Below, piece after piece: positions 1-8,402 of a DNA stretch of 64,000 nucleotides. The DNA is from Chromohalobacter moromii (lineage in GTDB: Bacteria; Pseudomonadota; Gammaproteobacteria; Pseudomonadales; Halomonadaceae). The position numbers and the translations under genes were made by a program. The notes below the pieces were generated by a model, which was not told the DNA's origin, did no database searches, and saw only the letters and a program-made list of their open reading frames with translations. Every line of letters begins with the position of its first letter. Positions within the stretch are counted from its first letter, which is position 1. The stretch spans positions 62,001 to 126,000 of the forward strand of contig NZ_JAHXDI010000001.1 of NCBI RefSeq assembly GCF_023091865.1, given 5' to 3'.

Positions 1-308
1 GCGGTCTTGACCGTGATGTCCAGGTTCATGATGTCGCCCTTTTTGAGCTTCTTGGCGAAATCCGGCATGCCATGGCAGACGACATGATTGATCGAGGTGC
101 AGGTGGCGTAAGGAAAGCCATGATAGTTGAGCGGCGCGGGCGTGGAGCCTAGTTCGTCCACGATGTATTCGTGGCACAGGCGGTCGACTTCGCCGGTGCT
201 GATGCCGGCCACGACATGCGGCGTGATCATTTCCAGTACCGAAGCGGCCTGGCGGCCGGCTTCGCGCATTTTTTCGATTTCGTCGGCGGTTTTGATGGGA
301 ATGTTCAT
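1..308 (-). CDS. map: Methionine aminopeptidase type I, 3' end cut by window edge
   Basis: This is the first ~102 residues of the metalloenzyme that removes the initiator methionine from new proteins. Translation starts at the ATG complementary to 306-308 and reads MNIPIKTADEIEKMREAG. His79 (in VVCHGMP) and Asp97 (in NLDITV) fall at the same positions as the substrate-binding His and first metal-binding Asp of E. coli Map. The remaining metal ligands lie beyond the left edge. Divergent orientation from rpsB is the usual gammaproteobacterial arrangement. Identification is firm; only the truncation limits it. Confidence 0.96.
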   Translation of the reverse strand, partial: MNIPIKTADEIEKMREAGRQAASVLEMITPHVVAGISTGEVDRLCHEYIVDELGSTPAPLNYHGFPYATCTSINHVVCHGMPDFAKKLKKGDIMNLDITVKT

Positions 309-433
309 GCGGTCTCGAATTCGGAGGGTTCGGGTCTGGCGTCAGGGTCGCTCCTGGCCTATAGTCTCGCCGCGCAGGCTGGCGCGAGACGCAGTCTATG
401 CGCGCAGCCACCAAGCGCGGCAACCGGGGGCGA

Positions 434-463
434 CTTCATCTTGGAATCGATCTATGGTATAAA
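434..463 (+). promoter_or_regulatory. Candidate rpsB-tsf promoter
   Basis: An extended -10 (TG at 455-456, one base, then TATAAA at 458-463) lies 18 bases after a weak -35 (TTCATC, 434-439). Transcription from about 470 would give a leader of ~190 bases before rpsB. A long structured leader fits the S2 autoregulation known for rpsB in E. coli. I did not identify the S2-binding pseudoknot. Confidence 0.45.
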
Positions 464-663
464 GCCGCGCGCCTCACTGCAATCGCCGCCTAGCGCGTTC
501 GGCTCGACCGAGACATTGGTGCGGTGAAGCTAGTAGGTGAAATGATAACGCCTTGAAAACACACATGCACCGTCACATGGTCCCGGGTGCCGGGGCGGCA
601 GTCGTGCCGTCGTGGTCGGATCCATGGGGTGTATGGAGGCCTAACCCGATTCAGGAGTCATCC

Positions 664-1410
664 ATGGCACAAGTCAATATGCGTGACCTGCTCAAGGCAG
701 GCGCTCACTTCGGTCACCAGACCCGTTACTGGAACCCGAAGATGAGCAAGTACATCTTCGGTGCGCGCAACAAGATTCACATCATCAACCTCGAGCACAC
801 GCTGCCAGCGCTGAACGACGCGCTCGCCGTGGTCGAAAAGATGGTGGCGTCCAACAACAAGGTCTTGTTCGTCGGCACCAAGCGTGCCGCCAGCAAGATC
901 GTCAAGGAAGAGGCTCGTCGTGCTGGTCAGCCGTTCGTCAACCATCGCTGGTTGGGCGGCATGCTGACGAACTTCAAGACCATTCGCGTGTCGATCAAGC
1001 GTCTGCGCGAGCTTGAAGCCATGCATGAAGATGGCACGTTCGAGAAGCTGACCAAGAAAGAAGTCCTGATGGCGACCCGCGAGCAAGACAAGCTCGAGCG
1101 TAGCGTCGGTGGTATCAAGGACATGGGCGGTCTCCCTGACGCGCTGTTCGTGATCGACGTCGATCACGAGCGCATCGCGATCAACGAAGCCAATAAGTTG
1201 GGCATTCCGGTCATCGGTGTCGTCGATACCAACTCCAATCCGGACGGTGTCGACTACGTAATCCCGGGCAACGACGACTCCATCCGTGCTCTCCAGATCT
1301 ACACTCAGGCCGTCGCCGACGCTTGCGTGCAGGCCAAGGGCAACAGCGCTAGCGAGTTCGTCGAAGTGACCGACGAGGCAAGCGAAGCGAACGAAGCCGC
1401 CGCCGAGTAA
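664..1410 (+). CDS. rpsB: 30S ribosomal protein S2
   Basis: S2 is a small-subunit protein that bridges head and body and helps recruit S1. The product is 248 residues, slightly longer than E. coli S2 (241). It begins [20 protein letters not shown] and carries the family signature near residues 105-130 ([12 protein letters not shown]). I chose the ATG at 664 because it has a GGAG ribosome site (654-657) and matches the conserved N terminus, although the frame stays open upstream. The C-terminal ~18 residues are strongly acidic ([11 protein letters not shown]), a feature common in halophiles. It is followed by tsf, as in most bacteria. Confidence 0.98.
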   Translation: MAQVNMRDLLKAGAHFGHQTRYWNPKMSKYIFGARNKIHIINLEHTLPALNDALAVVEKMVASNNKVLFVGTKRAASKIVKEEARRAGQPFVNHRWLGGMLTNFKTIRVSIKRLRELEAMHEDGTFEKLTKKEVLMATREQDKLERSVGGIKDMGGLPDALFVIDVDHERIAINEANKLGIPVIGVVDTNSNPDGVDYVIPGNDDSIRALQIYTQAVADACVQAKGNSASEFVEVTDEASEANEAAAE

Positions 1411-1488
1411 TGGTGGTGGGTCCGTGCTGACGCTTGCCCGCGAGCGACGAGACACTAGGCAGCCCGTGAAGGCGGCGCAGCACGGACC

Positions 1489-1513
1489 AAAAGGGGGCTA
1501 CGAGCCCCCTTTT
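1489..1513 (+). terminator. Intrinsic terminator between rpsB and tsf
   Basis: A perfect 11-bp stem (1489-1499 with 1503-1513) has a 3-base loop and ends in four T. It sits 80 bases after the rpsB stop and 164 bases before tsf. It would thin transcription into tsf and so adjust the S2 to EF-Ts ratio. Partial termination in this gap is known for E. coli. Confidence 0.8.
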
Positions 1514-1676
1514 CACCGTCCGGATGCAAGGGCGGTGAACCCTGAAGGAATTCTTCATTCAAAGGAGATGCTGGTCGCGCGTCGCGCGTGAATGTCACGC
1601 CAAGTCACGCTAAAGCCGTGCCGGCGACGAGGCAGCGTTTCCACCAGACGTCGAACCACATTCAGAGGTATTTACC

Positions 1677-2546
1677 ATGGCAGCTATCAGCGCATCTCTG
1701 GTCAAGGAACTGCGCGAGCGCACTGGCCTCGGCATGATGGAGTGCAAGAAAGCGCTTACCGAAGCCGACGGTGAGATCGAAACCGCCATCGAAAACCTGC
1801 GCAAGAACTCCGGCCTGAAAGCGGCCAAGAAAGCCGATCGTACGGCAGCCGAAGGGGCCGTGGTGACGCGTGTCGCCGACGACGGCTCTTACGGGGTGAT
1901 GCTCGAGGTCAACTCCGAGACCGATTTCGTGGCGCGTGATGATAACTTCACCGCCTTCACCGAGCAGGTCGTTGCGAAGGTTTTCGAAACCAAGAGCGAG
2001 GACGTGGCGAGCCTGATGGAAGGCGGGCTGGAAGATGCGCGTCAACAGCTGGTGCAGAAGATCGGCGAAAACATCAGCGTGCGTCGCGCGGTGGTCATCG
2101 ATGCGCCGGAAGGCGGTGTCGTGGGTGCCTATGTCCACGGTAGTCGCATCGGCGTGCTGACCGTTCTCAGTGCCGGCAATGCCGACGTGGCCAAGGACAT
2201 CGCCATGCACGTGGCGGCCATCAATCCGAGTGCCGCGCATCCGGAAGACATGCCCCAGGCGGAGCTGGACAGCGAAAAGGCAATTATCCTGGCGCAGCCG
2301 GACATGGCCGGCAAGCCGGCGGAAATCGCCGAGAAGATGGTGCAGGGGCGCTTGAAGAAGTACCTGGCCGAAAATAGCCTGACGCAACAGCCTTTCGTCA
2401 AGGACCCCAATCAGACCGTGGCCGAATACGTGAAGGCTGCGGGTGGCGAAGTGGTCAGCTTCACTCGCTTCGAAGTGGGTGAGGGCATCGAGAAGGAAGA
2501 AGTCGACTTCGCTCAGGAAGTCATGGATCAGGCGCGTCGCAGCTAA
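1677..2546 (+). CDS. tsf: Translation elongation factor Ts
   Basis: EF-Ts is the nucleotide exchange factor that recycles EF-Tu-GDP to EF-Tu-GTP in the cytoplasm. The product is 289 residues (E. coli 283). The N-terminal UBA-like module contains the signature [13 protein letters not shown] near residues 16-28. The core motif [12 protein letters not shown] lies at about residues 80-91 and supplies the Asp-Phe pair that inserts into EF-Tu. Residues in the C-terminal coiled region are acid-rich. The ATG at 1677 follows an AGAGGT ribosome site. It is downstream of rpsB across a strong hairpin, so it may also have its own promoter in 1514-1676. Confidence 0.98.
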   Translation: MAAISASLVKELRERTGLGMMECKKALTEADGEIETAIENLRKNSGLKAAKKADRTAAEGAVVTRVADDGSYGVMLEVNSETDFVARDDNFTAFTEQVVAKVFETKSEDVASLMEGGLEDARQQLVQKIGENISVRRAVVIDAPEGGVVGAYVHGSRIGVLTVLSAGNADVAKDIAMHVAAINPSAAHPEDMPQAELDSEKAIILAQPDMAGKPAEIAEKMVQGRLKKYLAENSLTQQPFVKDPNQTVAEYVKAAGGEVVSFTRFEVGEGIEKEEVDFAQEVMDQARRS

Positions 2547-2571
2547 GCTGCCGTGTGTCTGTGCTGTCGTT

Positions 2572-2593
2572 GGCGTGCGCGGTTGCGCACGCC
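2572..2593. other. Perfect hairpin between tsf and pyrH
   Basis: GGCGTGCGC (2572-2580) pairs exactly with GCGCACGCC (2585-2593) around a GGTT loop. No T-run follows, so it is more likely a pause or mRNA-processing hairpin than an intrinsic terminator. Confidence 0.5.
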
Positions 2594-2670
2594 TTCGCGT
2601 ATCCGGCCGTTGCCTGGCCGAGCCGTTCCTACCCACGCCGATACAGTCCGCTGAGACGAGGAGAGTCCGA

Positions 2671-3432
2671 ATGTCTGTTCCCACCGATCGTAACGCCGCT
2701 TCCCCGGAGCGTAACGAGAAGTCGAAGTACAAGCGCATTCTGTTGAAACTGTCCGGCGAAGCCCTGACGGGCGAGCACGAGTTCGGAATCGATCCCAAGG
2801 TACTCGACCGCATGGCGCTGGAAATCGGTCAATTGGTCGGGATCGGGGTCCAAGTGGGTATCGTGGTCGGCGGCGGCAATTTGTTCCGTGGGGCGGCGCT
2901 TCACGCGGCGGGCATGGAGCGTGTCACTGGCGATCATATGGGCATGCTGGCGACTGTCATGAACGCTTTGGCGATGCGTGACGCCCTGGAGCGTTCCAAT
3001 ATTCGTTCGCGGGTGATGTCGGCGATTCCCATGAGCGGTGTCGTCGAGCATTACGACCGGCGTACCGCCATCCGGTACCTGACGTCGGGCGACGTGGTGA
3101 TTTTCTCCGCGGGGACCGGCAATCCGTTCTTCACTACCGACTCGGCGGCCTGCCTGCGCGGCATCGAGATCGATGCCAATGTGGTGCTCAAGGCCACCAA
3201 GGTGGATGGTGTTTACAACAAGGATCCGGTCAAGCACAGCGATGCCGCCAAGTACGAACGTCTCTCCTACGACGACGTGCTCGATCAGAAGCTCGGCGTG
3301 ATGGATTTGACCGCTATCTGCTTGGTGCGGGACCATGACATGCCGGTGCGCGTGTTCGATATGACCAAGCCGGGGGCCTTGCTCAACCTCGTGGTGGGGG
3401 GCAAGGAAGGAACGCTGGTAGATAGAGGCTGA
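2671..3432 (+). CDS. pyrH: Uridylate kinase
   Basis: UMP kinase makes UDP from UMP and ATP and is a hexameric enzyme of the amino-acid kinase fold. The product is 253 residues, with ~17 extra N-terminal residues before the conserved [12 protein letters not shown]. Key motifs are the glycine-rich [12 protein letters not shown] near residue 67 and the C-terminal [20 protein letters not shown]. The ATG at 2671 has a GAGGAG ribosome site nine bases upstream. The frr start follows four bases after the stop, so the two are probably translationally coupled. Confidence 0.98.
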   Translation: MSVPTDRNAASPERNEKSKYKRILLKLSGEALTGEHEFGIDPKVLDRMALEIGQLVGIGVQVGIVVGGGNLFRGAALHAAGMERVTGDHMGMLATVMNALAMRDALERSNIRSRVMSAIPMSGVVEHYDRRTAIRYLTSGDVVIFSAGTGNPFFTTDSAACLRGIEIDANVVLKATKVDGVYNKDPVKHSDAAKYERLSYDDVLDQKLGVMDLTAICLVRDHDMPVRVFDMTKPGALLNLVVGGKEGTLVDRG

Positions 3433-3436
3433 AACA

Positions 3437-3994
3437 GTGATCAAAGATATCAAGAAAGACGCCGACGCGCGCATGAAGAAAAGCGTCGAGGCGCTGAACG
3501 CCAATTTCCATAAGATCCGTACCGGGCGCGCGCATCCCAGCCTGTTGGATGCGGTGCACGTGGAATACTATGGCGCCGATATGCCGCTCAACCAAGTGGC
3601 GAGCGTCAATGTGGAAGATGCGCGCACCCTGGCGGTAGTGCCCTGGGAAAAGAGCATGGTGCCCAAGGTCGAAAAGGCCATCATGACCTCCGACCTGGGT
3701 CTCAATCCCGCCGCCGCGGGTAACGTGATTCGTGTGCCTTTGCCGCCGCTGACCGAGGAAACGCGCCGCAATTACATCAAGCAGGCGCGTGGCGAGGCGG
3801 AAAACGCGCGAGTCGCGATTCGCAACGTGCGTCGTGATGCCAACGGCGATCTCAAGGCACTCCTCAAGGAGAAAGAGATCACCGAGGACGACGAACATCA
3901 CGCCATTGATGAGATCCAGAAGATGACCGATAAGTATGTCGCCGAAATCGACAAGCTTCTGGAAACCAAGGAACACGACCTTTTGCAGGTCTGA
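3437..3994 (+). CDS. frr: Ribosome recycling factor
   Basis: RRF splits post-termination ribosomes together with EF-G. The product is 185 residues, the standard family length. It has the long-helix N terminus ([13 protein letters not shown]), the hinge region and the C-terminal signature [11 protein letters not shown] near residues 129-139. The start is GTG at 3437, chosen because it is the only one that gives the full [11 protein letters not shown] terminus; AGAGGC lies just upstream. It is part of the pyrH-frr-uppS run. Confidence 0.98.
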   Translation: MIKDIKKDADARMKKSVEALNANFHKIRTGRAHPSLLDAVHVEYYGADMPLNQVASVNVEDARTLAVVPWEKSMVPKVEKAIMTSDLGLNPAAAGNVIRVPLPPLTEETRRNYIKQARGEAENARVAIRNVRRDANGDLKALLKEKEITEDDEHHAIDEIQKMTDKYVAEIDKLLETKEHDLLQV

Positions 3995-4029
3995 GAGGTG
4001 ATCGTCGGGATGCGCTCCCTTCGATCTCC

Positions 4030-4803
4030 ATGATACGGGATCCCATGACCTCACAGCCGTTTTCTCCCTCCCGTGCGGGCGAACTGCCGCGCCACGTGGC
4101 GGTCATCATGGATGGTAATAATCGCTGGGCGCGCGCACGTGGACTGTCTGGCATCCGCGGGCATCGCGCGGGTGTCGAATCGGTGCGCGCGGTGATTCGT
4201 CGTGCTGCCGAGCGAGGTATCGACACGCTAACCTTGTTCGCCTTCTCCAGCGAGAACTGGAAACGCCCTGCCTCCGAGGTTGACGCGCTTATGGAGCTTT
4301 TCCTGATCGCGCTCAAGCGCGAGGTGAAAAAGCTCCATGGTCACGGTATTCGCCTGTCGGTGATCGGCCAGCGCGAGGAATTTTCCACGTCCATTCAGCA
4401 ATACATCGAGCGTGCCGAGGCCATGACGCGCGACAATCAGGGGCTGCATCTGGTGGTCGCCGCCAATTATGGTGGCCGCTGGGATATTACGAGTGCCACG
4501 CGGCGGTTAGCGCAGCGGGTCTCGGCGGGGGAGTTGTCGCCCGAGTCTATTGACGAAGAGACGCTGGGAGCCGAAATCAGCCTGGCCGACGAAGCTCCGG
4601 TTGACCTGTGCATCCGCACCAGTGGCGAGCAGCGGATTTCCAACTTCTTGTTGTGGCAGCTGGCCTACGCAGAATTCTACTTCACGCCTGAGCTGTGGCC
4701 GGACTTCGGTGCCGAGGCATTCGATGCCGCGTTGGATGCTTATAAAGAGCGTCAGCGCCGTTTCGGCATGTCCCAAGAACAAGTCGAGGCGCATGGTGCT
4801 TAG
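4030..4803 (+). CDS. uppS: Undecaprenyl diphosphate synthase (cis-prenyltransferase)
   Basis: UppS adds eight isopentenyl units to farnesyl diphosphate to make the C55 carrier lipid for peptidoglycan and O-antigen. The product is 257 residues from the first ATG. An in-frame ATG at 4045 (MTSQPF) is an equally good start. Catalytic Asp28 lies in VAVIMDGNNRWAR, and the C-terminal RTSGEQRISNFLLWQ and ELWPDF motifs bind pyrophosphate and substrate. Its 3' end overlaps cdsA by 11 bases. Confidence 0.97.
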   Translation: MIRDPMTSQPFSPSRAGELPRHVAVIMDGNNRWARARGLSGIRGHRAGVESVRAVIRRAAERGIDTLTLFAFSSENWKRPASEVDALMELFLIALKREVKKLHGHGIRLSVIGQREEFSTSIQQYIERAEAMTRDNQGLHLVVAANYGGRWDITSATRRLAQRVSAGELSPESIDEETLGAEISLADEAPVDLCIRTSGEQRISNFLLWQLAYAEFYFTPELWPDFGAEAFDAALDAYKERQRRFGMSQEQVEAHGA

Positions 4804-5596
4804 GCAACGTATCCTCACGGCGCTGGTCCTGGCGCCATTGGCACTGCTCGGTTTGTTTGGGCTCACCGGCCTGCCTTTTGCCTTGTTCACGGGGGCGATC
4901 GTGTTGATCGGTGCCTGGGAGTGGGCCAATCTGGCGGGTGTCGAGCGCCAGATGCCGCGTCTTGCCTTCGTCGCCGCCTGTGGCGTAGCGATGCTTCTTC
5001 TGTGGTTGAGTGGTGCTGTGCACCAACCTTGGCCGTTGTGGCTGGGGATGCTGGGCTGGTTGGCCAATCTCTATTGGGTCGTTAGCTATCCCCAGCAACA
5101 CACGCAATGGCAAGGTCGCGCGGTGCGTCTGAGCATGGGCCTGTGGGTGCTGCTACCGTGCTGGATCGGCTTCGTTCAATTGCGTGGCGACGGCGCGGCG
5201 TGGCTTCTGTTCGTGCTGTTGCTGGTCTGGGTGGCGGATATCGGTGCCTACTTCGCGGGGCGTGCGTTCGGGCGCCGCAAACTGGCCGTACACGTTAGTC
5301 CTGGGAAGTCCTGGGAAGGCGTCTATGGCGGTATGGCGGCGGTGGCGGTGCTGGCCCTTGTCTTCGCGCAGTGGCGGGGGGCAGCGGGCAGTGACGCACT
5401 GTGGCTCATGGTCTTGGCGTTGCCGGTAGTGCTGATATCGGTGCTGGGCGATTTGTTCGAAAGCATGCTCAAGCGCCAGCGCGGCTTGAAGGATTCGAGT
5501 CACTTGCTGCCCGGACACGGCGGCGTGCTCGACCGCATCGACAGCTTGACCGCCGCGATTCCGCTTTTCGTATTGTTGCGCCCATGGTTGGGCTGA
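4793..5596 (+). CDS. cdsA: Phosphatidate cytidylyltransferase
   Basis: CdsA makes CDP-diacylglycerol from phosphatidate and CTP at the inner membrane, the branch point to all phospholipids. The product is 267 residues with about eight hydrophobic segments. The family signature sits near the C terminus: LGDLFESMLKR, then KDSSHLLPGHGGVLDRID. The ATG at 4793 (MVLRQRILTALVLAPLALLG) overlaps the end of uppS, giving probable coupled translation. The frame is open further upstream, but that part is antiparallel noise inside uppS. Confidence 0.96.
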   Translation: MVLRQRILTALVLAPLALLGLFGLTGLPFALFTGAIVLIGAWEWANLAGVERQMPRLAFVAACGVAMLLLWLSGAVHQPWPLWLGMLGWLANLYWVVSYPQQHTQWQGRAVRLSMGLWVLLPCWIGFVQLRGDGAAWLLFVLLLVWVADIGAYFAGRAFGRRKLAVHVSPGKSWEGVYGGMAAVAVLALVFAQWRGAAGSDALWLMVLALPVVLISVLGDLFESMLKRQRGLKDSSHLLPGHGGVLDRIDSLTAAIPLFVLLRPWLG

Positions 5597-5604
5597 GGTG
5601 ACGC

Positions 5605-6810
5605 ATGGAATATGCCGATTGCGCTCGGATACAACGTGTGACCGTGCTTGGAGCTACTGGCTCCATCGGCAAGAGCACTCTCGATGTCATTGCCCGTCAT
5701 CCTCAACGCTATCGACTGCATGCCTTGACCGCCTACCGTTCGCGCGAAACGCTGCGCGATCAATGCCTAGTTCATCGTCCCGAGGTTGCGGTGCTTGGCG
5801 AGGAGCGCGACGCCGATTGGTTGCGTGATGCTCTCGCTGAGGCCGGTATCGATACCCAGGTGCGCGCTGGCGAGGCGGCACTTTCGGAGGTTGCCGGAAG
5901 CGCCGACAGCGACGTGGTAATGGCTGCCATCATGGGGGCGGCCGGCTTGATGCCGACGTTGGCTGCGGTGCGCGCCGGAAAGCGCGTGCTGCTTGCCAAC
6001 AAGGAAGCCCTGGTGATGTCCGGTGCGCTGTTCATGGACGCCGTCGAACAGCATGGTGCGGTATTGTTGCCCATCGATTCTGAACATAATGCCATTTATC
6101 AGTGTCTACCCACCGAGCACCGTGGTGGGTTGGTACGGCATGGCGTGACCCAGTTGTTGTTGACCGCTTCCGGGGGGCCCTTTCGTGACTGGTCCCAGGC
6201 GCAACTGAAAGCGGTGACGCCGGAGCAGGCGTGTGCGCATCCCAACTGGTCGATGGGTCGCAAGATCTCGGTGGATAGTGCCACCCTCATGAACAAGGGA
6301 CTCGAGCTGATCGAAGCATGCTGGTTGTTCGATGCGCGTGCGGATCAGGTTCAGGTCGTGGTGCATCCGCAAAGTGTCGTTCACTCCATGGCTGCCTATA
6401 GCGACGGCTCGGTGATCGCGCAATTGGGCAATCCCGATATGCGTACGCCGATCGCCTATGGGCTGGCTTGGCCCGAGCGGATCGATGCCGGCGTGGCGCC
6501 GCTAGACCTGTTTCAGGTGGCGCGGCTCGATTTCGAGGCGCCCGATGAAGCACGTTTCCCGTGTCTGCGTCTCGCCCGTGAGGCGATGGCGGCTGGGGGA
6601 ACGGCCCCGGCGACGCTCAATGCCGCCAATGAAGTGGCGGTGGAGGCGTTTCTCGACGCACGGTTAGGGTTCGCGGAGATTCCGCGTCTCGTGGCGTCGG
6701 TCTGCGAGGCTTGCGAGGTACACTCGGCGCATGAATTAAGCGCGGTGCTGGCTGCGGACGAGGTGGCTCGGCGCGAGGCGGAGCGGCAATTGGCGCGGTT
6801 CACCTCATGA
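5605..6810 (+). CDS. ispC: 1-deoxy-D-xylulose 5-phosphate reductoisomerase
   Basis: IspC (Dxr) converts DXP to MEP with NADPH and a divalent metal, the committed step of the non-mevalonate isoprenoid pathway. The product is 401 residues. The NADPH-binding [16 protein letters not shown] lies at about residues 14-29. [12 protein letters not shown], the metal-binding [11 protein letters not shown] and [13 protein letters not shown] follow in the usual order. Only 8 bases separate it from cdsA. Together with uppS downstream in the pathway, it places isoprenoid and lipid precursor genes in one transcript. Confidence 0.97.
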   Translation: MEYADCARIQRVTVLGATGSIGKSTLDVIARHPQRYRLHALTAYRSRETLRDQCLVHRPEVAVLGEERDADWLRDALAEAGIDTQVRAGEAALSEVAGSADSDVVMAAIMGAAGLMPTLAAVRAGKRVLLANKEALVMSGALFMDAVEQHGAVLLPIDSEHNAIYQCLPTEHRGGLVRHGVTQLLLTASGGPFRDWSQAQLKAVTPEQACAHPNWSMGRKISVDSATLMNKGLELIEACWLFDARADQVQVVVHPQSVVHSMAAYSDGSVIAQLGNPDMRTPIAYGLAWPERIDAGVAPLDLFQVARLDFEAPDEARFPCLRLAREAMAAGGTAPATLNAANEVAVEAFLDARLGFAEIPRLVASVCEACEVHSAHELSAVLAADEVARREAERQLARFTS

Positions 6811-6850
6811 TGCGTGGGCTTGGCAATCCGCAGGAAGGAGGGCGATCCCC

Positions 6851-8206
6851 ATGGGCGTGATTGAGAATCTGCTGGCGGTCATCGTGGTGCTGGGGTTGTT
6901 GATCACCTTCCACGAGTACGGACATTTCTGGGTTGCGCGGCGTTGTGGCGTCAAGGTGTTGCGCTTTTCGGTAGGGTTCGGCAAACCGCTATGGTCGCGT
7001 GTCGACCGCCATGGCACGGAGTTCGCCGTGGCTGCGATACCGCTGGGTGGCTACGTCAAGATGCTCGACGAGCGAGAGGGCCCGGTGGCACCGGAGGAGC
7101 AGGCGCAGGCGTTCAATCGCAAGAGTGTCTGGGCGCGCATCGCCATCGTCTCCGCCGGTCCTATCGCCAACTTTCTGCTCGCCTTCGTCGCCTACTGGGC
7201 GCTGTTCGTCTATGGCACGACCACGGTGGCGCCGGTGATCGGCGACATTGCCGCAGACTCGCCGGCCGCGCGAGGCGGCTTGCAGTCCGGGCAGGAGATC
7301 GTGGCCGTCGAAGGTGAGCGCACGCCTTCCTGGGGAGAGGTCAACCTCAAGTTGGTGGCGGCCATCGGCGCCAATGGCGAGCTCGAGATAACCACGCGTG
7401 AGTCCGAGACGGCCTCGCCGGAACGCCATCAAGTGCCCGTCAGCGATTGGTTGGTACGCCAAGATCCGCCGCGTCCCTTGGCCACGTTGGGGGTGACGCC
7501 GTGGCGTCCCGAATTGCCCGCCGTGCTGGGAGAGGTGCTGGATGACGGGCGTGCCCAGCAAGCTGGGCTGCAGAGCGGTGATCGCATCGTCAGCGTCGAT
7601 GGTGCTGCGGTCGAGGATTGGATGGCATTCGTCGAGCGTGTGCGTGACAACCCCGGCAAGACGCTAGCGCTGGGCGTCGAGCGTGACGGTGAGCGCCGCG
7701 ATGTGATGTTGACCCCGGCCACGCGCGAGCAGGAAGACGGCACGGCGATGGGTTACATCGGCGTTGGAGTACAAACCGCTGAGTGGCCCGAGCGTTTTCG
7801 TCGCGAGATTCGTTATGGGCCGCTGGACGCCGTCGGTGAGGCGATGAGCAAGACCGGTGAGATGAGCTTGCTGACGATTGATTCGATCCGCAAGATGCTG
7901 GTAGGGCTGATCTCGCCCTCCAATCTGTCGGGGCCGGTGACGATTGCACGCATCGCGGGGGATTCCGCGCGTAATGGCGTGGAAAGCTTTATCAGCTTCC
8001 TGGCCTACTTATCGATCAGCCTGGGGGTGCTCAATCTCTTGCCGATTCCCGTGCTCGATGGCGGTCACTTGGTTTATTACCTGATCGAAGCGGTGCGGGG
8101 GCGTCCGGTGCCTGAGGCGGTGCAAGCGTTTGGATTGCGTATCGGTGTCGCCTTGGTGGGCTCGTTGATGTTGATGGCGTTGTATTTCGATTTGATGCGT
8201 CTGTAG
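6851..8206 (+). CDS. rseP: Site-2 protease RseP
   Basis: RseP is an intramembrane zinc metalloprotease that performs the second cut of anti-sigma-E (RseA) during envelope stress. The product is 451 residues. The catalytic HEYGH is at residues 21-25 in the first membrane segment. Two PDZ domains occupy roughly residues 115-290. The second catalytic motif, LLPIPVLDGGH, is in the C-terminal membrane part near residue 400. The ATG at 6851 has an AAGGAGG ribosome site. Its position directly before bamA matches the usual order. Confidence 0.97.
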   Translation: MGVIENLLAVIVVLGLLITFHEYGHFWVARRCGVKVLRFSVGFGKPLWSRVDRHGTEFAVAAIPLGGYVKMLDEREGPVAPEEQAQAFNRKSVWARIAIVSAGPIANFLLAFVAYWALFVYGTTTVAPVIGDIAADSPAARGGLQSGQEIVAVEGERTPSWGEVNLKLVAAIGANGELEITTRESETASPERHQVPVSDWLVRQDPPRPLATLGVTPWRPELPAVLGEVLDDGRAQQAGLQSGDRIVSVDGAAVEDWMAFVERVRDNPGKTLALGVERDGERRDVMLTPATREQEDGTAMGYIGVGVQTAEWPERFRREIRYGPLDAVGEAMSKTGEMSLLTIDSIRKMLVGLISPSNLSGPVTIARIAGDSARNGVESFISFLAYLSISLGVLNLLPIPVLDGGHLVYYLIEAVRGRPVPEAVQAFGLRIGVALVGSLMLMALYFDLMRL

Positions 8207-8214
8207 GGGCGTCG

Positions 8215-8244
8215 TTGCGAGACGTCCCGCCAGCAGGCTTTAAT
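8215..8244 (+). promoter_or_regulatory. Candidate promoter for bamA-skp
   Basis: TTGCGA (8215-8220) and TTTAAT (8239-8244) are separated by 18 bases, a plausible sigma70 promoter. The gap from rseP to bamA is 196 bases, so an independent promoter is expected. I looked for a sigma-E-type GGAACTT site, which E. coli has near here, and did not see one. Confidence 0.35.
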
Positions 8245-8402
8245 GTGGGCCATCAATGGCACGTCGTAAGCGGTCATCGGCCGCAAGGATGAGCGACCCG
8301 GGTGTCACTGCGAGGTGGGGTACGACCTTGCCAGTCACCCAGGGAAATGTATAAGGTGCCTGTTCCATGAGCGGGCGGACTCGAGAAAAGCGAATCGACT
8401 GC

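Noticed and set aside
1662-2813. Leftward open frame of 383 codons
   Set aside because: Antisense shadow of tsf and pyrH.
8207-8402. Sigma-E promoter before bamA
   Set aside because: No GGAACTT-type -35 with a TCTRA -10 at 15-16 bases was found.
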